64,000 bases of DNA, from assembly GCF_030534335.1 (NCBI RefSeq), contig NZ_CP130565.1, positions 827,501 to 891,500 of the forward strand. Reading direction: 5' to 3'. The DNA is from Marivirga harenae. GTDB taxonomy: Bacteria > Bacteroidota > Bacteroidia > Cytophagales > Cyclobacteriaceae. Position 1 is the stretch's first letter; each line of letters begins with the position of its first letter. The notes under the pieces were generated by a model that worked only from the letters and a program-made list of their open reading frames with translations, had not been told where the DNA came from and did no database searches. Shown one piece after another: positions 29,991 through 38,686 of the stretch. The translations under genes and the position numbers were made by a program.

Positions 29991-30767
29991 TTAATCTTCT
30001 TTCCTTCTCCAAACCATATGATATCCACCAGAAAATGATGTAGGTAGTAAATCTGCAACTTTCGAATCAAACTTCTGAATGCTAATTGAATTCCTGGCGA
30101 CAATTGAAAAGGGAAACACATCGTCAATAAAATTTGCTGATTTAAGCATGACTATTTCAAATCCTGAATTTTCTGCTAATTTCCTCAATTGCTTTTTTGT
30201 AAAAAATTGAATGTGATCTAAATCAGATGCTGCAGATTGAATAGTAGTCCCAGAATAACCTAACTTACTTTTTATTGAGCTCAACAATTTCCAGCTAATC
30301 CCATTATTATTCCTAATCTTAATAAATGGTCGAGTTACAAACAGCTCCCGTGGCCCCACTCCATTAGGGACAGTCACAATTAATGCTCCATTATTTTTGA
30401 TCAGATATCGTAATTCTTCAAGTAGATTTTCAGGCTGATTCAAATGTTCCAATACTTCAGAACAAATTACCACATCATATTTTTTACCTTCCAATTTCAA
30501 AGTCTCTGCATTGGCCTTCTCAAAAATTACATTCGAAAACTTATTTTGATCCTTTGCAATTTTTATTGCATCCTCACTTAATTCTATTCCATGAACATTA
30601 TACCCCAATTCACCTAGATTAAGACTAATAATGCCGTTTCCACAACCTACATCAAGAATATGGACATCCTCAGGATTTTCATGCCACTCCCTTAGGTTAG
30701 ACACAATAAATGCTAACCTTTTTATGTCAGCATACCTAGTATACTTCGGTGTTAATTTTGAATTCAT
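29991..30767 (-). CDS. class I SAM-dependent methyltransferase
   Basis: A 258-residue methyltransferase with motif I ILDVGCGNGIISLNLG at about residue 36, an acidic residue after the second strand (GIELSED) and the UbiG-like CSEVLEHL. The C-terminal part has no membrane segment. In polysaccharide operons such enzymes O-methylate a sugar, sometimes capping the chain. It is tightly packed between GT2 genes (7 bp on each side), which supports a role in this pathway rather than in quinone synthesis. Confidence 0.87.
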   Translation of the reverse strand: MNSKLTPKYTRYADIKRLAFIVSNLREWHENPEDVHILDVGCGNGIISLNLGELGYNVHGIELSEDAIKIAKDQNKFSNVIFEKANAETLKLEGKKYDVVICSEVLEHLNQPENLLEELRYLIKNNGALIVTVPNGVGPRELFVTRPFIKIRNNNGISWKLLSSIKSKLGYSGTTIQSAASDLDHIQFFTKKQLRKLAENSGFEIVMLKSANFIDDVFPFSIVARNSISIQKFDSKVADLLPTSFSGGYHMVWRRKED

Positions 30768-30774
30768 TTATGTG

Positions 30775-31953
30775 CTATATGTTTTTATGAGGAGTATGGA
30801 TAAATGTTCTTTTCGACTCCTTCATTTTGAAGAGTATTCCTAACATCGTAAAGAGTAATTTGGGTATTCTCAGGATTGCGTAAATCAAATTTTTATTAAA
30901 GTATGCTTTTGGAACAGCCAAAAGCAAAGTAACCATATATAGCATTAAAAATACCATCCAAAAAATTGAAGGGATTAATACAAAATCAGATAAGACAAAC
31001 GAAAAAACGATTAACAACATCAACATACCTAAATTAAACATTCTTGGAAGTTGCGCTTGAATCAGCACGGCCATATGAAATAAATCAAAATTTCCTCTGA
31101 ATAAAGACTTGATACCTAAGGTAAAATACCGCTTCAAAAAGATGAAATGACTCGAAATCCATCTTTTTCGTTGGTTTTCAAATACTTTTAAATCTTCTGT
31201 TTTTTCATCATATACATAAGCCTCTTTAACATAGTTAATATGAGCATAATCCTTCACTATCTCTATTTGAAACTCTTTATCAAAACCACCAATAGCATTT
31301 GAGTCTTTTATTTTTTGATAAATTAACTCATAAGAAAAAGCCATTCCAGATCCGGCAATTGGGCTTGAAACACCTATTCCTTCAGCTCCCTGCCTGAAGA
31401 TTGTATTACTAATTTCTTCACTAATACCATCTAAAACAGAATAAGGCGTATTTACATTCTTAGCTTTCCTTCTTCCCTGTATAGCAACTGACCCATTTTC
31501 AAATGAAAATGCTAGGTAGCTAAGGAAATCTTTGCTCATGATATTATCTGCATCTAATATTACAACATGCGTGTAATTAGTGTACTTCTCCAAAGCGCTT
31601 GAAATAGCTTTTGCTTTTGTGCTTTTTTCAAACTTAACTTCATGAGTGATCGCATCTGTTCCGTTAAGTTCCTTCAAAGTCGAAGATTTCAACTGATCTG
31701 CAATCACAATTAAGTCAAAACACTCATTAGGATAATCAACTAACAAGTTTTGCTTAACGGAATTTAGAATTACTGTATCTTCTTTATATGCAGGAACTAA
31801 AACCGCAAATTTAATATTCGTAGAAAAGTTTTGAGTCTTTTTTGATTTATAAGGATAATTAAGAGCAGCAATAACAAAAATCAAATTATAGACTACTATA
31901 AATATAATGTAAAGCAGTACAATTATCTCTATTGTATGTAAAGCATCAATCAT
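30775..31953 (-). CDS. membrane glycosyltransferase family 2 (processive type)
   Basis: A 392-residue GT2 protein with one N-terminal helix (LYIIFIVVYNLIFVIAAL) and two or three C-terminal helices around residues 300-365. The catalytic loop shows LVPAYKED, the DxD as ILDADN and, after a GFDKEFQIEI segment, the QxxRW motif as QRKRW. DxD plus QxxRW is the hallmark of cellulose- and hyaluronan-synthase-like enzymes that may both polymerise and translocate. There is no PilZ domain. It follows the sugar transferase by 4 bp. Confidence 0.88.
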   Translation of the reverse strand: MIDALHTIEIIVLLYIIFIVVYNLIFVIAALNYPYKSKKTQNFSTNIKFAVLVPAYKEDTVILNSVKQNLLVDYPNECFDLIVIADQLKSSTLKELNGTDAITHEVKFEKSTKAKAISSALEKYTNYTHVVILDADNIMSKDFLSYLAFSFENGSVAIQGRRKAKNVNTPYSVLDGISEEISNTIFRQGAEGIGVSSPIAGSGMAFSYELIYQKIKDSNAIGGFDKEFQIEIVKDYAHINYVKEAYVYDEKTEDLKVFENQRKRWISSHFIFLKRYFTLGIKSLFRGNFDLFHMAVLIQAQLPRMFNLGMLMLLIVFSFVLSDFVLIPSIFWMVFLMLYMVTLLLAVPKAYFNKNLIYAILRIPKLLFTMLGILFKMKESKRTFIHTPHKNI

Positions 31954-31957
31954 GATT

Positions 31958-33073
31958 TTAAACCCTCTCTTCTTGCAATAAAGCTGGGAAAGTCTTTAGT
32001 AATAGCTTTAAATCACTCTTAAATGAATTACTTTTTGCATATTCAATGTCCAATGATATTCTTTCCTCCTCAGACATCTCAGATTTTCCTCTTTTAGTTA
32101 CCTGCCACAAACCGGTGATTCCTGCAGCTGCCATAAAACGTAAAGCGCACTGATCTTTAGTTAGTTGTTGTGCTTCATATAAAGGAAGTGGTCTATTTCC
32201 GACAATAGACATATCACCTTTTACAACATTTATCAATTGGGGTAGCTCATCCAAGCTTGTATCTCTTAAAAATTTACCAAATCTAGTAATTCTTGGATCA
32301 TCCTTAATTTTAAAGAATACTGAGTTCACCTCATTATTTTTTTGATTACCTTGTCCGTATTGGTTCAAATGTGATAATTTACTTAGCTCCTTATCAGCTC
32401 CATCTGCCATGGATCTAAATTTTAAGAAGTTGAAAACTTTATAACCTACACCGGATCTTTTGGAAACATAAAAAATAGGTCCCCGCGATTCTATCTTTAT
32501 TATCAACGCAATTATTAAAAACAATGGGCTTAATAATAAAAGAAGGCTTCCAGACACTAAAATATCAAACACCCTCTTCGTAGAACCAATTTTATAGTTA
32601 GAAAAATTATTTTTTGATGTATTGTCCTCCTGTGTTAACCTCTTAAATAGCTTAAGAAAATCAATCCAATAATTTAATTTCTCCGCATTGAAATCAACTG
32701 GAAAACAATCATCAGCACCAACCCTAAGAATTTTCTTCTTTACTTCCGTATCAACTTCATTGGACACCACAATTATCGGAATATGATGTGCTGAGGAACG
32801 CACAGTAAAACCTAATGTACTTAAGTTCTTGAAAAAAATGTGATCTAAATAATTAGTATGAAAAATAATGGCATCAGGCGCATTTGAAGATGAGCATTGA
32901 TTAATTTCTTCAAGTAAAAAAGCGAAATTTACTTTTTCAACATTTGCAAACATGCCCAAGTTTGGCTCACCAATAGCCTCATTGGTAATATACAATAACC
33001 TTTTTTTGAAAACTTTATCCGTTTCAATCAGAAAGTTTTCGTTACTATTTAACAAGTGATTATTGGCATTCAT
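31958..33073 (-). CDS. phosphoglycosyl transferase (initiating sugar transferase) with N-terminal pseudo-receiver
   Basis: I take the ATG at 33073 as the start (371 residues), 4 bp after the response-regulator stop; in-frame ATGs at 33097 and further up would overlap that gene. Residues ~165-371 are a bacterial sugar transferase of the monotopic PGT type: KRVFDILVSG, a membrane hairpin 172-193, FNFLKFRSM, DTSLDELPQLINVVKGDMS, IVGNRP and GITGLWQVTKRG. It transfers a sugar-phosphate to undecaprenyl phosphate, the first step of the pathway. Instead of the usual four N-terminal helices, residues ~24-145 look like a receiver fold: LLYIT, PDAIIFHTNY, IPIIVVS, GADDCFPVDF. The Asp acceptor and the conserved Lys are both missing. 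Confidence 0.87.
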   Translation of the reverse strand: MNANNHLLNSNENFLIETDKVFKKRLLYITNEAIGEPNLGMFANVEKVNFAFLLEEINQCSSSNAPDAIIFHTNYLDHIFFKNLSTLGFTVRSSAHHIPIIVVSNEVDTEVKKKILRVGADDCFPVDFNAEKLNYWIDFLKLFKRLTQEDNTSKNNFSNYKIGSTKRVFDILVSGSLLLLLSPLFLIIALIIKIESRGPIFYVSKRSGVGYKVFNFLKFRSMADGADKELSKLSHLNQYGQGNQKNNEVNSVFFKIKDDPRITRFGKFLRDTSLDELPQLINVVKGDMSIVGNRPLPLYEAQQLTKDQCALRFMAAAGITGLWQVTKRGKSEMSEEERISLDIEYAKSNSFKSDLKLLLKTFPALLQEERV

Positions 33074-33077
33074 AATA

Positions 33078-33458
33078 TTATTGCTCAATTTTATCATTAA
33101 AAATTCCGTCCAACAAATCATATAATTGATCCGGATCAAATGGCTTTTCTAAATATCCTTTTGCCCCTAATTTCAAGCATCGATTTTTGAAGGCCTCATC
33201 AGTTCTACAACTGATAAATACAAATGGTATTTCAGAAAACATTCCGCTTTGTGAAATACTGGTAAAAAAATCAAATCCATTCATGTTGGGTGTCTTGAAA
33301 TCAGAAATAATCACTGATGGTATATTTCCCTCAGACAACCATCTCATACCATCAAGACCATCATTCTTAAAAACCAATTTATGGTCCTTTTTCAATAAAA
33401 CATCCAATAATAATCGCATTGGTTCATCATCCTCAACTATCAATATTGTATGCTTCAT
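33078..33458 (-). CDS. single-domain response regulator (CheY-like receiver)
   Basis: The start is the ATG at 33458 (MKHTILIVEDDEP), giving 126 residues, the length of a stand-alone receiver with no output domain. All switch residues are present: Asp10/Asp11, phospho-acceptor Asp53 in ISDFKTPNMNG, Ser83 in FISC and Lys105 in LEKPF. It heads the leftward polysaccharide operon and ends 4 bp before the sugar transferase, whose own N-terminus is a degenerate receiver. A regulator acting by protein-protein contact on the transferase is a reasonable hypothesis. No histidine kinase is present in the window. Confidence 0.9.
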   Translation of the reverse strand: MKHTILIVEDDEPMRLLLDVLLKKDHKLVFKNDGLDGMRWLSEGNIPSVIISDFKTPNMNGFDFFTSISQSGMFSEIPFVFISCRTDEAFKNRCLKLGAKGYLEKPFDPDQLYDLLDGIFNDKIEQ

Positions 33459-33887
33459 TCGAATGTATCTTTTTACCAACAATTAAATTAATAAGAGTTG
33501 ATACTATTTTAACTATTTATTAATCTATTGATATTTTATTGATTTATTTTAATAGTTAAAATTAGTTATTATTAAGTATCTATCATAAATATTAGATGTA
33601 TTTTTTTAATTATTTTGATCAAAAATCGTTAACCACCTCATATATAATGTTGAATAGCAATTTTTTAAAGATTAATGCCGTTCGCAAAATGATAAATCCT
33701 ATTATTTTATTACATCAAAACAGTAGATTTAAACACCTTCAATAATGAGAAACATTTATTTTAGAAATAGTGTCTAATAATATGTAAGAATTTTCAATAA
33801 ATTTACAAATACAAAAAACGTGAGTTGATAAGTACGATTGATATACTTAGTCATCTTTATAGAAAAATGCACACATTTACTAGAATC
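33459..33887. promoter_or_regulatory. AT-rich divergent intergenic region upstream of the polysaccharide operon
   Basis: About 430 bp of very AT-rich sequence separate the leftward polysaccharide operon from the rightward small gene. The operon promoter must lie here, but I cannot pick a clear TAnnTTTG box on the minus strand. A perfect 12-bp inverted repeat lies at 33506-33517 and 33551-33562, within ~50-105 bp of the operon start. No gene is evident. Confidence 0.45.
33506..33562. repeat. perfect 12-bp inverted repeat, 33-bp spacer
   Basis: The arms are attttaactatt (33506-33517) and aatagttaaaat (33551-33562). They are exact reverse complements, and the match does not extend outward or inward. 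It could be a regulator-binding site or a long-loop hairpin in the 5' leader of the polysaccharide operon. In sequence this AT-rich, chance is not excluded. Confidence 0.5.
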
Positions 33888-34442
33888 ATGAAAAGATTAG
33901 TAATCGCAGTTACAATTTTGACTATTGTAGGGATAGCTATTTATACTACCTATAAAGCGCTTTATCCGAAAATAGTAGCGCAGGCAGTAGTTGATAAAAA
34001 ATATATAAACCTACTTCCGAAAAAGTACAATAAAAAAATTAATATCATCAGCGATTCGGTAAACAGCAAACTGGATAAGGTAATAGCAAGCTCATCAAAT
34101 GAAGGGATTAATATAAATCAACTTGAGGACGCTGTCTTAGAAGTCAAAAGACAAGATGTTGAGTTAATTTATAAGAAGTTAACTGAAACCAAAATATTAT
34201 CTGTAGAACAAGTATTTGACACCATAAGCCAAAATCTAAAGTTAAAAAGTTTAGATGTAGAAAGTTTAAGAGAGCCATTCTTATACCATGTTCAAAAAAG
34301 ACATATCAAAAGGGGTATGAAATATATTGAAACGCACGATTTGTTTAATACAATTGACGAAGAAAGCGCAAGACAAATAGCACTCCAAATTCTGAAGCAG
34401 AAAGAGAAGAAAATCAAAAAGAAGTTGGAAGAAGCTAAATAG
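33888..34442 (+). CDS. uncharacterised single-pass membrane protein
   Basis: Starting at the ATG at 33888 (MKRLVIAVTILTIVGIAIY), the product has 184 residues; an ATG at 33867 is the other option. One N-terminal membrane helix is followed by a hydrophilic, Lys-rich, mostly helical domain ending KKIKKKLEEAK. No known motif is seen. It may be a periplasmic or surface helical protein. The last 8 bases overlap the converging cyclo-ligase gene. It is divergent from the polysaccharide operon, so a functional link is possible but unsupported. Confidence 0.7.
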   Translation: MKRLVIAVTILTIVGIAIYTTYKALYPKIVAQAVVDKKYINLLPKKYNKKINIISDSVNSKLDKVIASSSNEGININQLEDAVLEVKRQDVELIYKKLTETKILSVEQVFDTISQNLKLKSLDVESLREPFLYHVQKRHIKRGMKYIETHDLFNTIDEESARQIALQILKQKEKKIKKKLEEAK

Positions 34443-35019
34443 GCTTGCCTAAATCACGTATCTCAAACGGAGTGATCATCCTATGCATGCCGATATCAAA
34501 TTGATCTTTATACAAATCACCGTCTAATAATGGCCCTAAAGCAATTCCAATAAAAAGAGTGTTGGGACTACATTTTTCCAAAAACCTATCATAATATCCT
34601 TTTCCATAACCAATCCTATGGCCACCTTTACTCCCAACGACCATAGGAACCAACACACATTCAATTTTATCAATGAGATAAGATTCCCCGTCTTTTGGTT
34701 CTGGTATCCCCCATTTGTTCTCCAAAAAGGTTGTGCTTTGAGTGATTTTCACATGATGCATGATCGGGTTTTGCAAATCAGACACCCCTGTTATTACATC
34801 TACTTCCGGCTTTTCAGACCATAAGTACTGTACAAATGGAAAAACATCAGGCTCTTTGTTTTTTTTGATGGGTATAAAGGTATGGATGCTATTGAAGTGA
34901 TTATCCTCTAGAAACTTAATCAAACGATGATAAAGCAACTCATTCCGTCTCTCGTACTCAGCTTGACTTAGAAATTTTCTTTTCTCTAAATAGACTTTTC
35001 GTAAAGTGCTTTTATCCAT
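34435..35019 (-). CDS. 5-formyltetrahydrofolate cyclo-ligase
   Basis: A 194-residue enzyme that converts 5-formyl-THF to 5,10-methenyl-THF with ATP, recycling a dead-end folate. Diagnostic pieces are the N-terminal KxxLRKVYLEKRK region and the C-terminal signature GGHRIGYGKGYYDRFL, which forms the nucleotide and substrate site. Length is normal for the YgfA/MTHFS family. Its start overlaps the end of bshC by 8 bp, so the two are translationally coupled. Confidence 0.93.
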   Translation of the reverse strand: MDKSTLRKVYLEKRKFLSQAEYERRNELLYHRLIKFLEDNHFNSIHTFIPIKKNKEPDVFPFVQYLWSEKPEVDVITGVSDLQNPIMHHVKITQSTTFLENKWGIPEPKDGESYLIDKIECVLVPMVVGSKGGHRIGYGKGYYDRFLEKCSPNTLFIGIALGPLLDGDLYKDQFDIGMHRMITPFEIRDLGKPI

Positions 35020-36577
35020 CCCATCTCATTATGTGGAATTGCAAGGTAAATGGGTCAAAAGCTTTCATTAACTTTTTAATGAACTTCTCATCTGCCTGAT
35101 AAAATGGTAAAAAATTCTCCTTTCTCTCTTGTAAACCATTGCCAGGAAATAGATAATCTTTAATCTCGTCAATTTGGCGCATTTTGTCTGCATGCTTTCT
35201 CTTTTCAGCTGACATCATCTTCTTTTCAATCTTATCAACTGAGTTTCTAATTTTTTCTGACTCAGCCTCGGTCATTTGTGAGAGGCTCTGATCTATAACA
35301 CCAGCAGACTGCTGTATTTCTGAAAGCAACAATTTCAATTGCTGACGTTCATCATTCAAATTGAGCTTTTGTGCTGTGATTTTTTTAGTAACTTGTTTTT
35401 TCAGCTCTTCCCTCTCCGTAAATAAATCTGTCTCTCTCAATTTGAGCTTCTTGATTTTATGACGAATCTGATTCGGAATAATCATTCCAAAATTACGAGG
35501 CAAAAGAATTGGGAACGGAGTCTTAAAAGCTTCAAACATTGGCTTTAACTGCATCCAGTAAGCAACTTCTGCAGGGCCGCCCGTATATGCCAAATTAGGC
35601 AAAATGGTTTCCTGATAGAGGGGTCTTAAAATCACGTTTGGACTGAATCGATCGGGGTGATTTTCAATCTCTATTTTGATTTCATCCTCAGTAAATTGAA
35701 TTTCCGTTCCCAAGACTTTGAAAACACCATTTTCCTTTACTATCCTCTCTCTGATACTATCTTTCAAATAAAAGAAATTGATTTCTCTAGGAAATGATTG
35801 TGATTTATATCCAATACTATCTAAGGAACTGGAGCAATTTTCTACTAACTCGTTGGCAGTATTATTTAAAACATCATTTTGGATAACCGCCTTAAATTCA
35901 GATTTTAATTTATGATTATCAGCATCTAAAACCAACAGCCCCTTCTTTCCATAAAGCTCATTTACATATTCTCTGACCGCATCAGCTAAATCTCCTGCCT
36001 CTTTATAAGCCTTAGAAAAAATACTATTCTTAGCACTTAACTCTTCCGCCAAAGCTTCAAGCCCGTCCGTTTTCATTCGACCTACAGCCCCGCTTTGTTC
36101 TGTATTCCATTTATACTTACGACCTTCTATCTGAACACTTCTGATTTCGTCTAAATCATGATCCTCTGAGGCCATCCAGTAAACAGGCACAAAATCATAC
36201 TCTGGATATTTTGCTTTTAGCTGCTTACAAGCATTGATTACTGTAATAATCTTAAAATGAAAATATAACGGGCCGGTAAAAATATTGAGCTGATGCCCTG
36301 TGGTGACTGTAAATGTTTTTTCATCACCCAGACTATCTATATTCTTATTAACAGCTTCTTCAACTTTAGACACTTGTGCGTATTGAGATTTCAGAACCTC
36401 CACAAGCACTTCTCTATTGACCTTATGTTCAGATTTCTCCTTTACTTGCTCTTGAAAAGCTTCTAGATTAGGATAGCGGTGGTAGAATTTCTTTAGTTCT
36501 TCTTTTTGCTGAACAAAATCATTAAAAATAGGTGCGAAAAGACCTGTTTCAGAAAAATCAATACATTCTACCTTCAT
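35012..36577 (-). CDS. bshC: bacillithiol biosynthesis cysteine-adding enzyme BshC
   Basis: A 521-residue protein matching BshC, which adds cysteine to glucosaminyl-malate in the last step of bacillithiol synthesis. Recognisable segments are TVTTGHQLNIFTGPLYFHFKI, the HxGH-like active-site area with VYWMASEDHDLDEI, and the coiled-coil insertion (about 380-460, rich in Lys and Glu). Bacteroidota commonly carry bacillithiol genes; bshA and bshB are not in this window. Upstream (36578-36681) is a short AT-rich spacer to rimO. Confidence 0.93.
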   Translation of the reverse strand: MKVECIDFSETGLFAPIFNDFVQQKEELKKFYHRYPNLEAFQEQVKEKSEHKVNREVLVEVLKSQYAQVSKVEEAVNKNIDSLGDEKTFTVTTGHQLNIFTGPLYFHFKIITVINACKQLKAKYPEYDFVPVYWMASEDHDLDEIRSVQIEGRKYKWNTEQSGAVGRMKTDGLEALAEELSAKNSIFSKAYKEAGDLADAVREYVNELYGKKGLLVLDADNHKLKSEFKAVIQNDVLNNTANELVENCSSSLDSIGYKSQSFPREINFFYLKDSIRERIVKENGVFKVLGTEIQFTEDEIKIEIENHPDRFSPNVILRPLYQETILPNLAYTGGPAEVAYWMQLKPMFEAFKTPFPILLPRNFGMIIPNQIRHKIKKLKLRETDLFTEREELKKQVTKKITAQKLNLNDERQQLKLLLSEIQQSAGVIDQSLSQMTEAESEKIRNSVDKIEKKMMSAEKRKHADKMRQIDEIKDYLFPGNGLQERKENFLPFYQADEKFIKKLMKAFDPFTLQFHIMRWDG

Positions 36578-36681
36578 ATTATTTAGGTTACAAAATTATA
36601 CTACACAAAGATTTCTATTTGCTATTTATTAAGGTCAATTATCCAGCATCTCAATTATTTTGTCAAAAAGACACTGTATTA

Positions 36682-37992
36682 TTACTTCATATTACCATAC
36701 AAGTCAAACTCGGTGGCATCCGTGATTTCTACTTCCACAAAATCGCCAATTCTGGCATAGCTTTCTGTAGCATCAATCAAGACTTCATTATCAACTTCAG
36801 GTGAGTCATGCTCTGTTCTACCAATGAAGAAACCACCTTCTTTTCTATCTACCAACACCTTAAAAGTCTTACCAATTTTCTCTTCGTTTAACTCTTGAGA
36901 AATTTGAGTTTGTAATTCCATTACGGCATCCGCTCTATCTTGTTTGATTTCAGCAGGAACATCATCTTCAAAACTAAAAGCATGCGTGTTTTCTTCATGT
37001 GAATAAGGAAAAATACCTAAGCGATCAAACCTTGTATTTCTAACAAAATCCATCATTTCTTGAAAATCTTCCTCTGTTTCACCAGGATGCCCAGCAATCA
37101 AGGTGGTTCGTAAAGCTATACCCGGAACTTTCTCTCTAATTTTTGCGATCAAGGCTTCTTGCTTCTCACGTGTAGTTCCTCTTCGCATCATTTTCAGCAT
37201 TTTAGTTGAGCCATGCTGAAGGGGCATATCCAAATAATTGCAGATATTATCTCGCTCTGCCATCACATCCAATATATCTTCAGGGAAACCCGTAGGAAAA
37301 GCGTAATGCAATCTTATCCATTCTATCCCTTCTACATCAGAAAGTTGTTTCAACAACTCGGCAAGATTTCTTTTTTTATAAATATCGAGTCCGTAATAGG
37401 TAGAATCTTGAGCAATAAGCAAGATTTCTTTTGTGCCATTTCTGGCCATATTCTTGGCTTCTTTCACCAATTCCTCAATAGGTCGAGAAACGTGTTTTCC
37501 TCGCATGATAGGAATAGCGCAGAAAGAGCATGGCCTATCACAACCCTCTGCTATTTTCATGTAAGCAAAATGATTGGCAGTAGTGGTAATCCTTTCCCCC
37601 ACTAATTCATGCTTATAATCAGCATTGAATTTTTTTAATAGCATTGGCAATTCCATAGTGCCAAAAAAAGCATCAACCTGTGGAATTTCCTTTTCTAAAT
37701 CATCTTTATATCGTTGAGAAAGACAGCCTGTAACATAAAGCTTTTCAATCAAACCTTCCTCCTTGGCATCTGCATAGCGTAAAATGGTGTCTATTGATTC
37801 TTGCTTGGCATTATCAATAAACCCGCAAGTATTCACCACTATGATGTTGGAATCATCTTTATCTGATTCGTGCGTCACATCGATCTGATTTCCCCTCAAC
37901 TGCGTGATCATCACCTCTGAATCCACCAAGTTTTTGGAACATCCCAAGGTTACTACATTAACTTTGTCCTTCTTTAATCCTTTCGTCTTCAA
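36682..37992 (-). CDS. rimO: ribosomal protein S12 methylthiotransferase RimO
   Basis: A 436-residue radical-SAM methylthiotransferase that modifies an Asp of ribosomal protein S12. The N-terminal UPF0004 domain begins VNVVTLGCSKNLVDSEV and carries the cluster Cys residues. The radical-SAM motif is AEGCDRPCSFCAIP (CxxxCxxC) around residue 145, followed by MRGKHVSRP. A TRAM domain ends the protein. The start is TTG at 37992. A TAACTTTG box upstream (38116-38123) may drive it. Confidence 0.95.
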   Translation of the reverse strand: MKTKGLKKDKVNVVTLGCSKNLVDSEVMITQLRGNQIDVTHESDKDDSNIIVVNTCGFIDNAKQESIDTILRYADAKEEGLIEKLYVTGCLSQRYKDDLEKEIPQVDAFFGTMELPMLLKKFNADYKHELVGERITTTANHFAYMKIAEGCDRPCSFCAIPIMRGKHVSRPIEELVKEAKNMARNGTKEILLIAQDSTYYGLDIYKKRNLAELLKQLSDVEGIEWIRLHYAFPTGFPEDILDVMAERDNICNYLDMPLQHGSTKMLKMMRRGTTREKQEALIAKIREKVPGIALRTTLIAGHPGETEEDFQEMMDFVRNTRFDRLGIFPYSHEENTHAFSFEDDVPAEIKQDRADAVMELQTQISQELNEEKIGKTFKVLVDRKEGGFFIGRTEHDSPEVDNEVLIDATESYARIGDFVEVEITDATEFDLYGNMK

Positions 37993-38115
37993 AATATCTC
38001 CTCTTTAAAATAAATTTTTTAGTACACTTCACTTAGCTTATGACTTTGGCATCAATGTTGAGAATGCCTTACTGCCAAATATGTGTGGTTGCATATTTGA
38101 CGTTATTTAAAGACG

Positions 38116-38123
38116 CAAAGTTA
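38116..38123 (-). promoter_or_regulatory. possible Bacteroidota -7 box for rimO
   Basis: On the minus strand the bases read TAACTTTG, matching the TAnnTTTG consensus, ~125 bp before the rimO start. No clear TTTG -33 box is seen at the expected distance, so this is a weak call. Confidence 0.35.
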
Positions 38124-38206
38124 ATCAAATATTAGAGGAATTGTTTCAGATGTGATGAATTCCCATCAATTCTCTATTTACAAGTTTAGCTTGTCAGAAT
38201 ATATAA

Positions 38207-38214
38207 TATCTTTG
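38207..38214 (+). promoter_or_regulatory. Bacteroidota promoter box TATCTTTG just before the DUF6452 gene
   Basis: TATCTTTG fits TAnnTTTG exactly, with a TTTA at 38185-38188 (18-bp spacer) close to the TTTG -33 box. The ATG at 38222 comes only 7 bp after the box, so the transcript would have almost no 5' leader. Confidence 0.5.
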
Positions 38215-38221
38215 CATCCCA

Positions 38222-38686
38222 ATGGAATCAATCATCAAGAAAAGCATAGTTTTATTACTGACTATTTCAATCTTCGCATGTGATGTGGATAGCAACTGCA
38301 ATAGTGTTAATGTAGATTTTGTTACATTTAGCACCGTGACGTTAAATGCCAATGCTGAAGAACAAAATGTTGGGGTTGTGTTTGATAGTATTGTTAGTCC
38401 ACAAACCGATGACTATTTCTTTTTAGCCGATACCCTGAGTAGTTTTCAACTTCCCTTAAGTCCGGTGGAAAATCACACAGATTTCTACTTCTACTCTGGA
38501 ACACGTGGAGATACGATAAGTTTCACATATGAAAAAAGAAATAGTGTAGACTCACCTGAATGTGGTTTTAATATTGACTTTATTGGTTTGGATACTGCTT
38601 TTCAAACTTTTGATTCTTTAGTAATTGTTAATGATACCTTAAAAAGGACTGTAAATGCGCCTAATATTAAGTTGTTTGTTTTTTAG
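38222..38686 (+). CDS. DUF6452-family lipoprotein
   Basis: A 154-residue lipoprotein. The signal MESIIKKSIVLLLTISIFAC puts the lipidated Cys at 20. The rest is a beta-rich extracytoplasmic domain with two further Cys residues. Sequence and context (next to the DUF6048 gene, which it overlaps by 32 bp) match the DUF6452 family, found in pairs with DUF6048 in Bacteroidota. Function is unknown; the constant pairing suggests an envelope complex of lipoprotein plus outer-membrane barrel. Confidence 0.8.
   Translation: MESIIKKSIVLLLTISIFACDVDSNCNSVNVDFVTFSTVTLNANAEEQNVGVVFDSIVSPQTDDYFFLADTLSSFQLPLSPVENHTDFYFYSGTRGDTISFTYEKRNSVDSPECGFNIDFIGLDTAFQTFDSLVIVNDTLKRTVNAPNIKLFVF

Noticed and set aside
29984-30127. 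48-residue N-terminal extension of the GT2 gene
   Set aside because: It lies wholly within the methyltransferase gene in another frame and does not resemble a GT2 start; the ATG at 29983 fits the family and the operon spacing.
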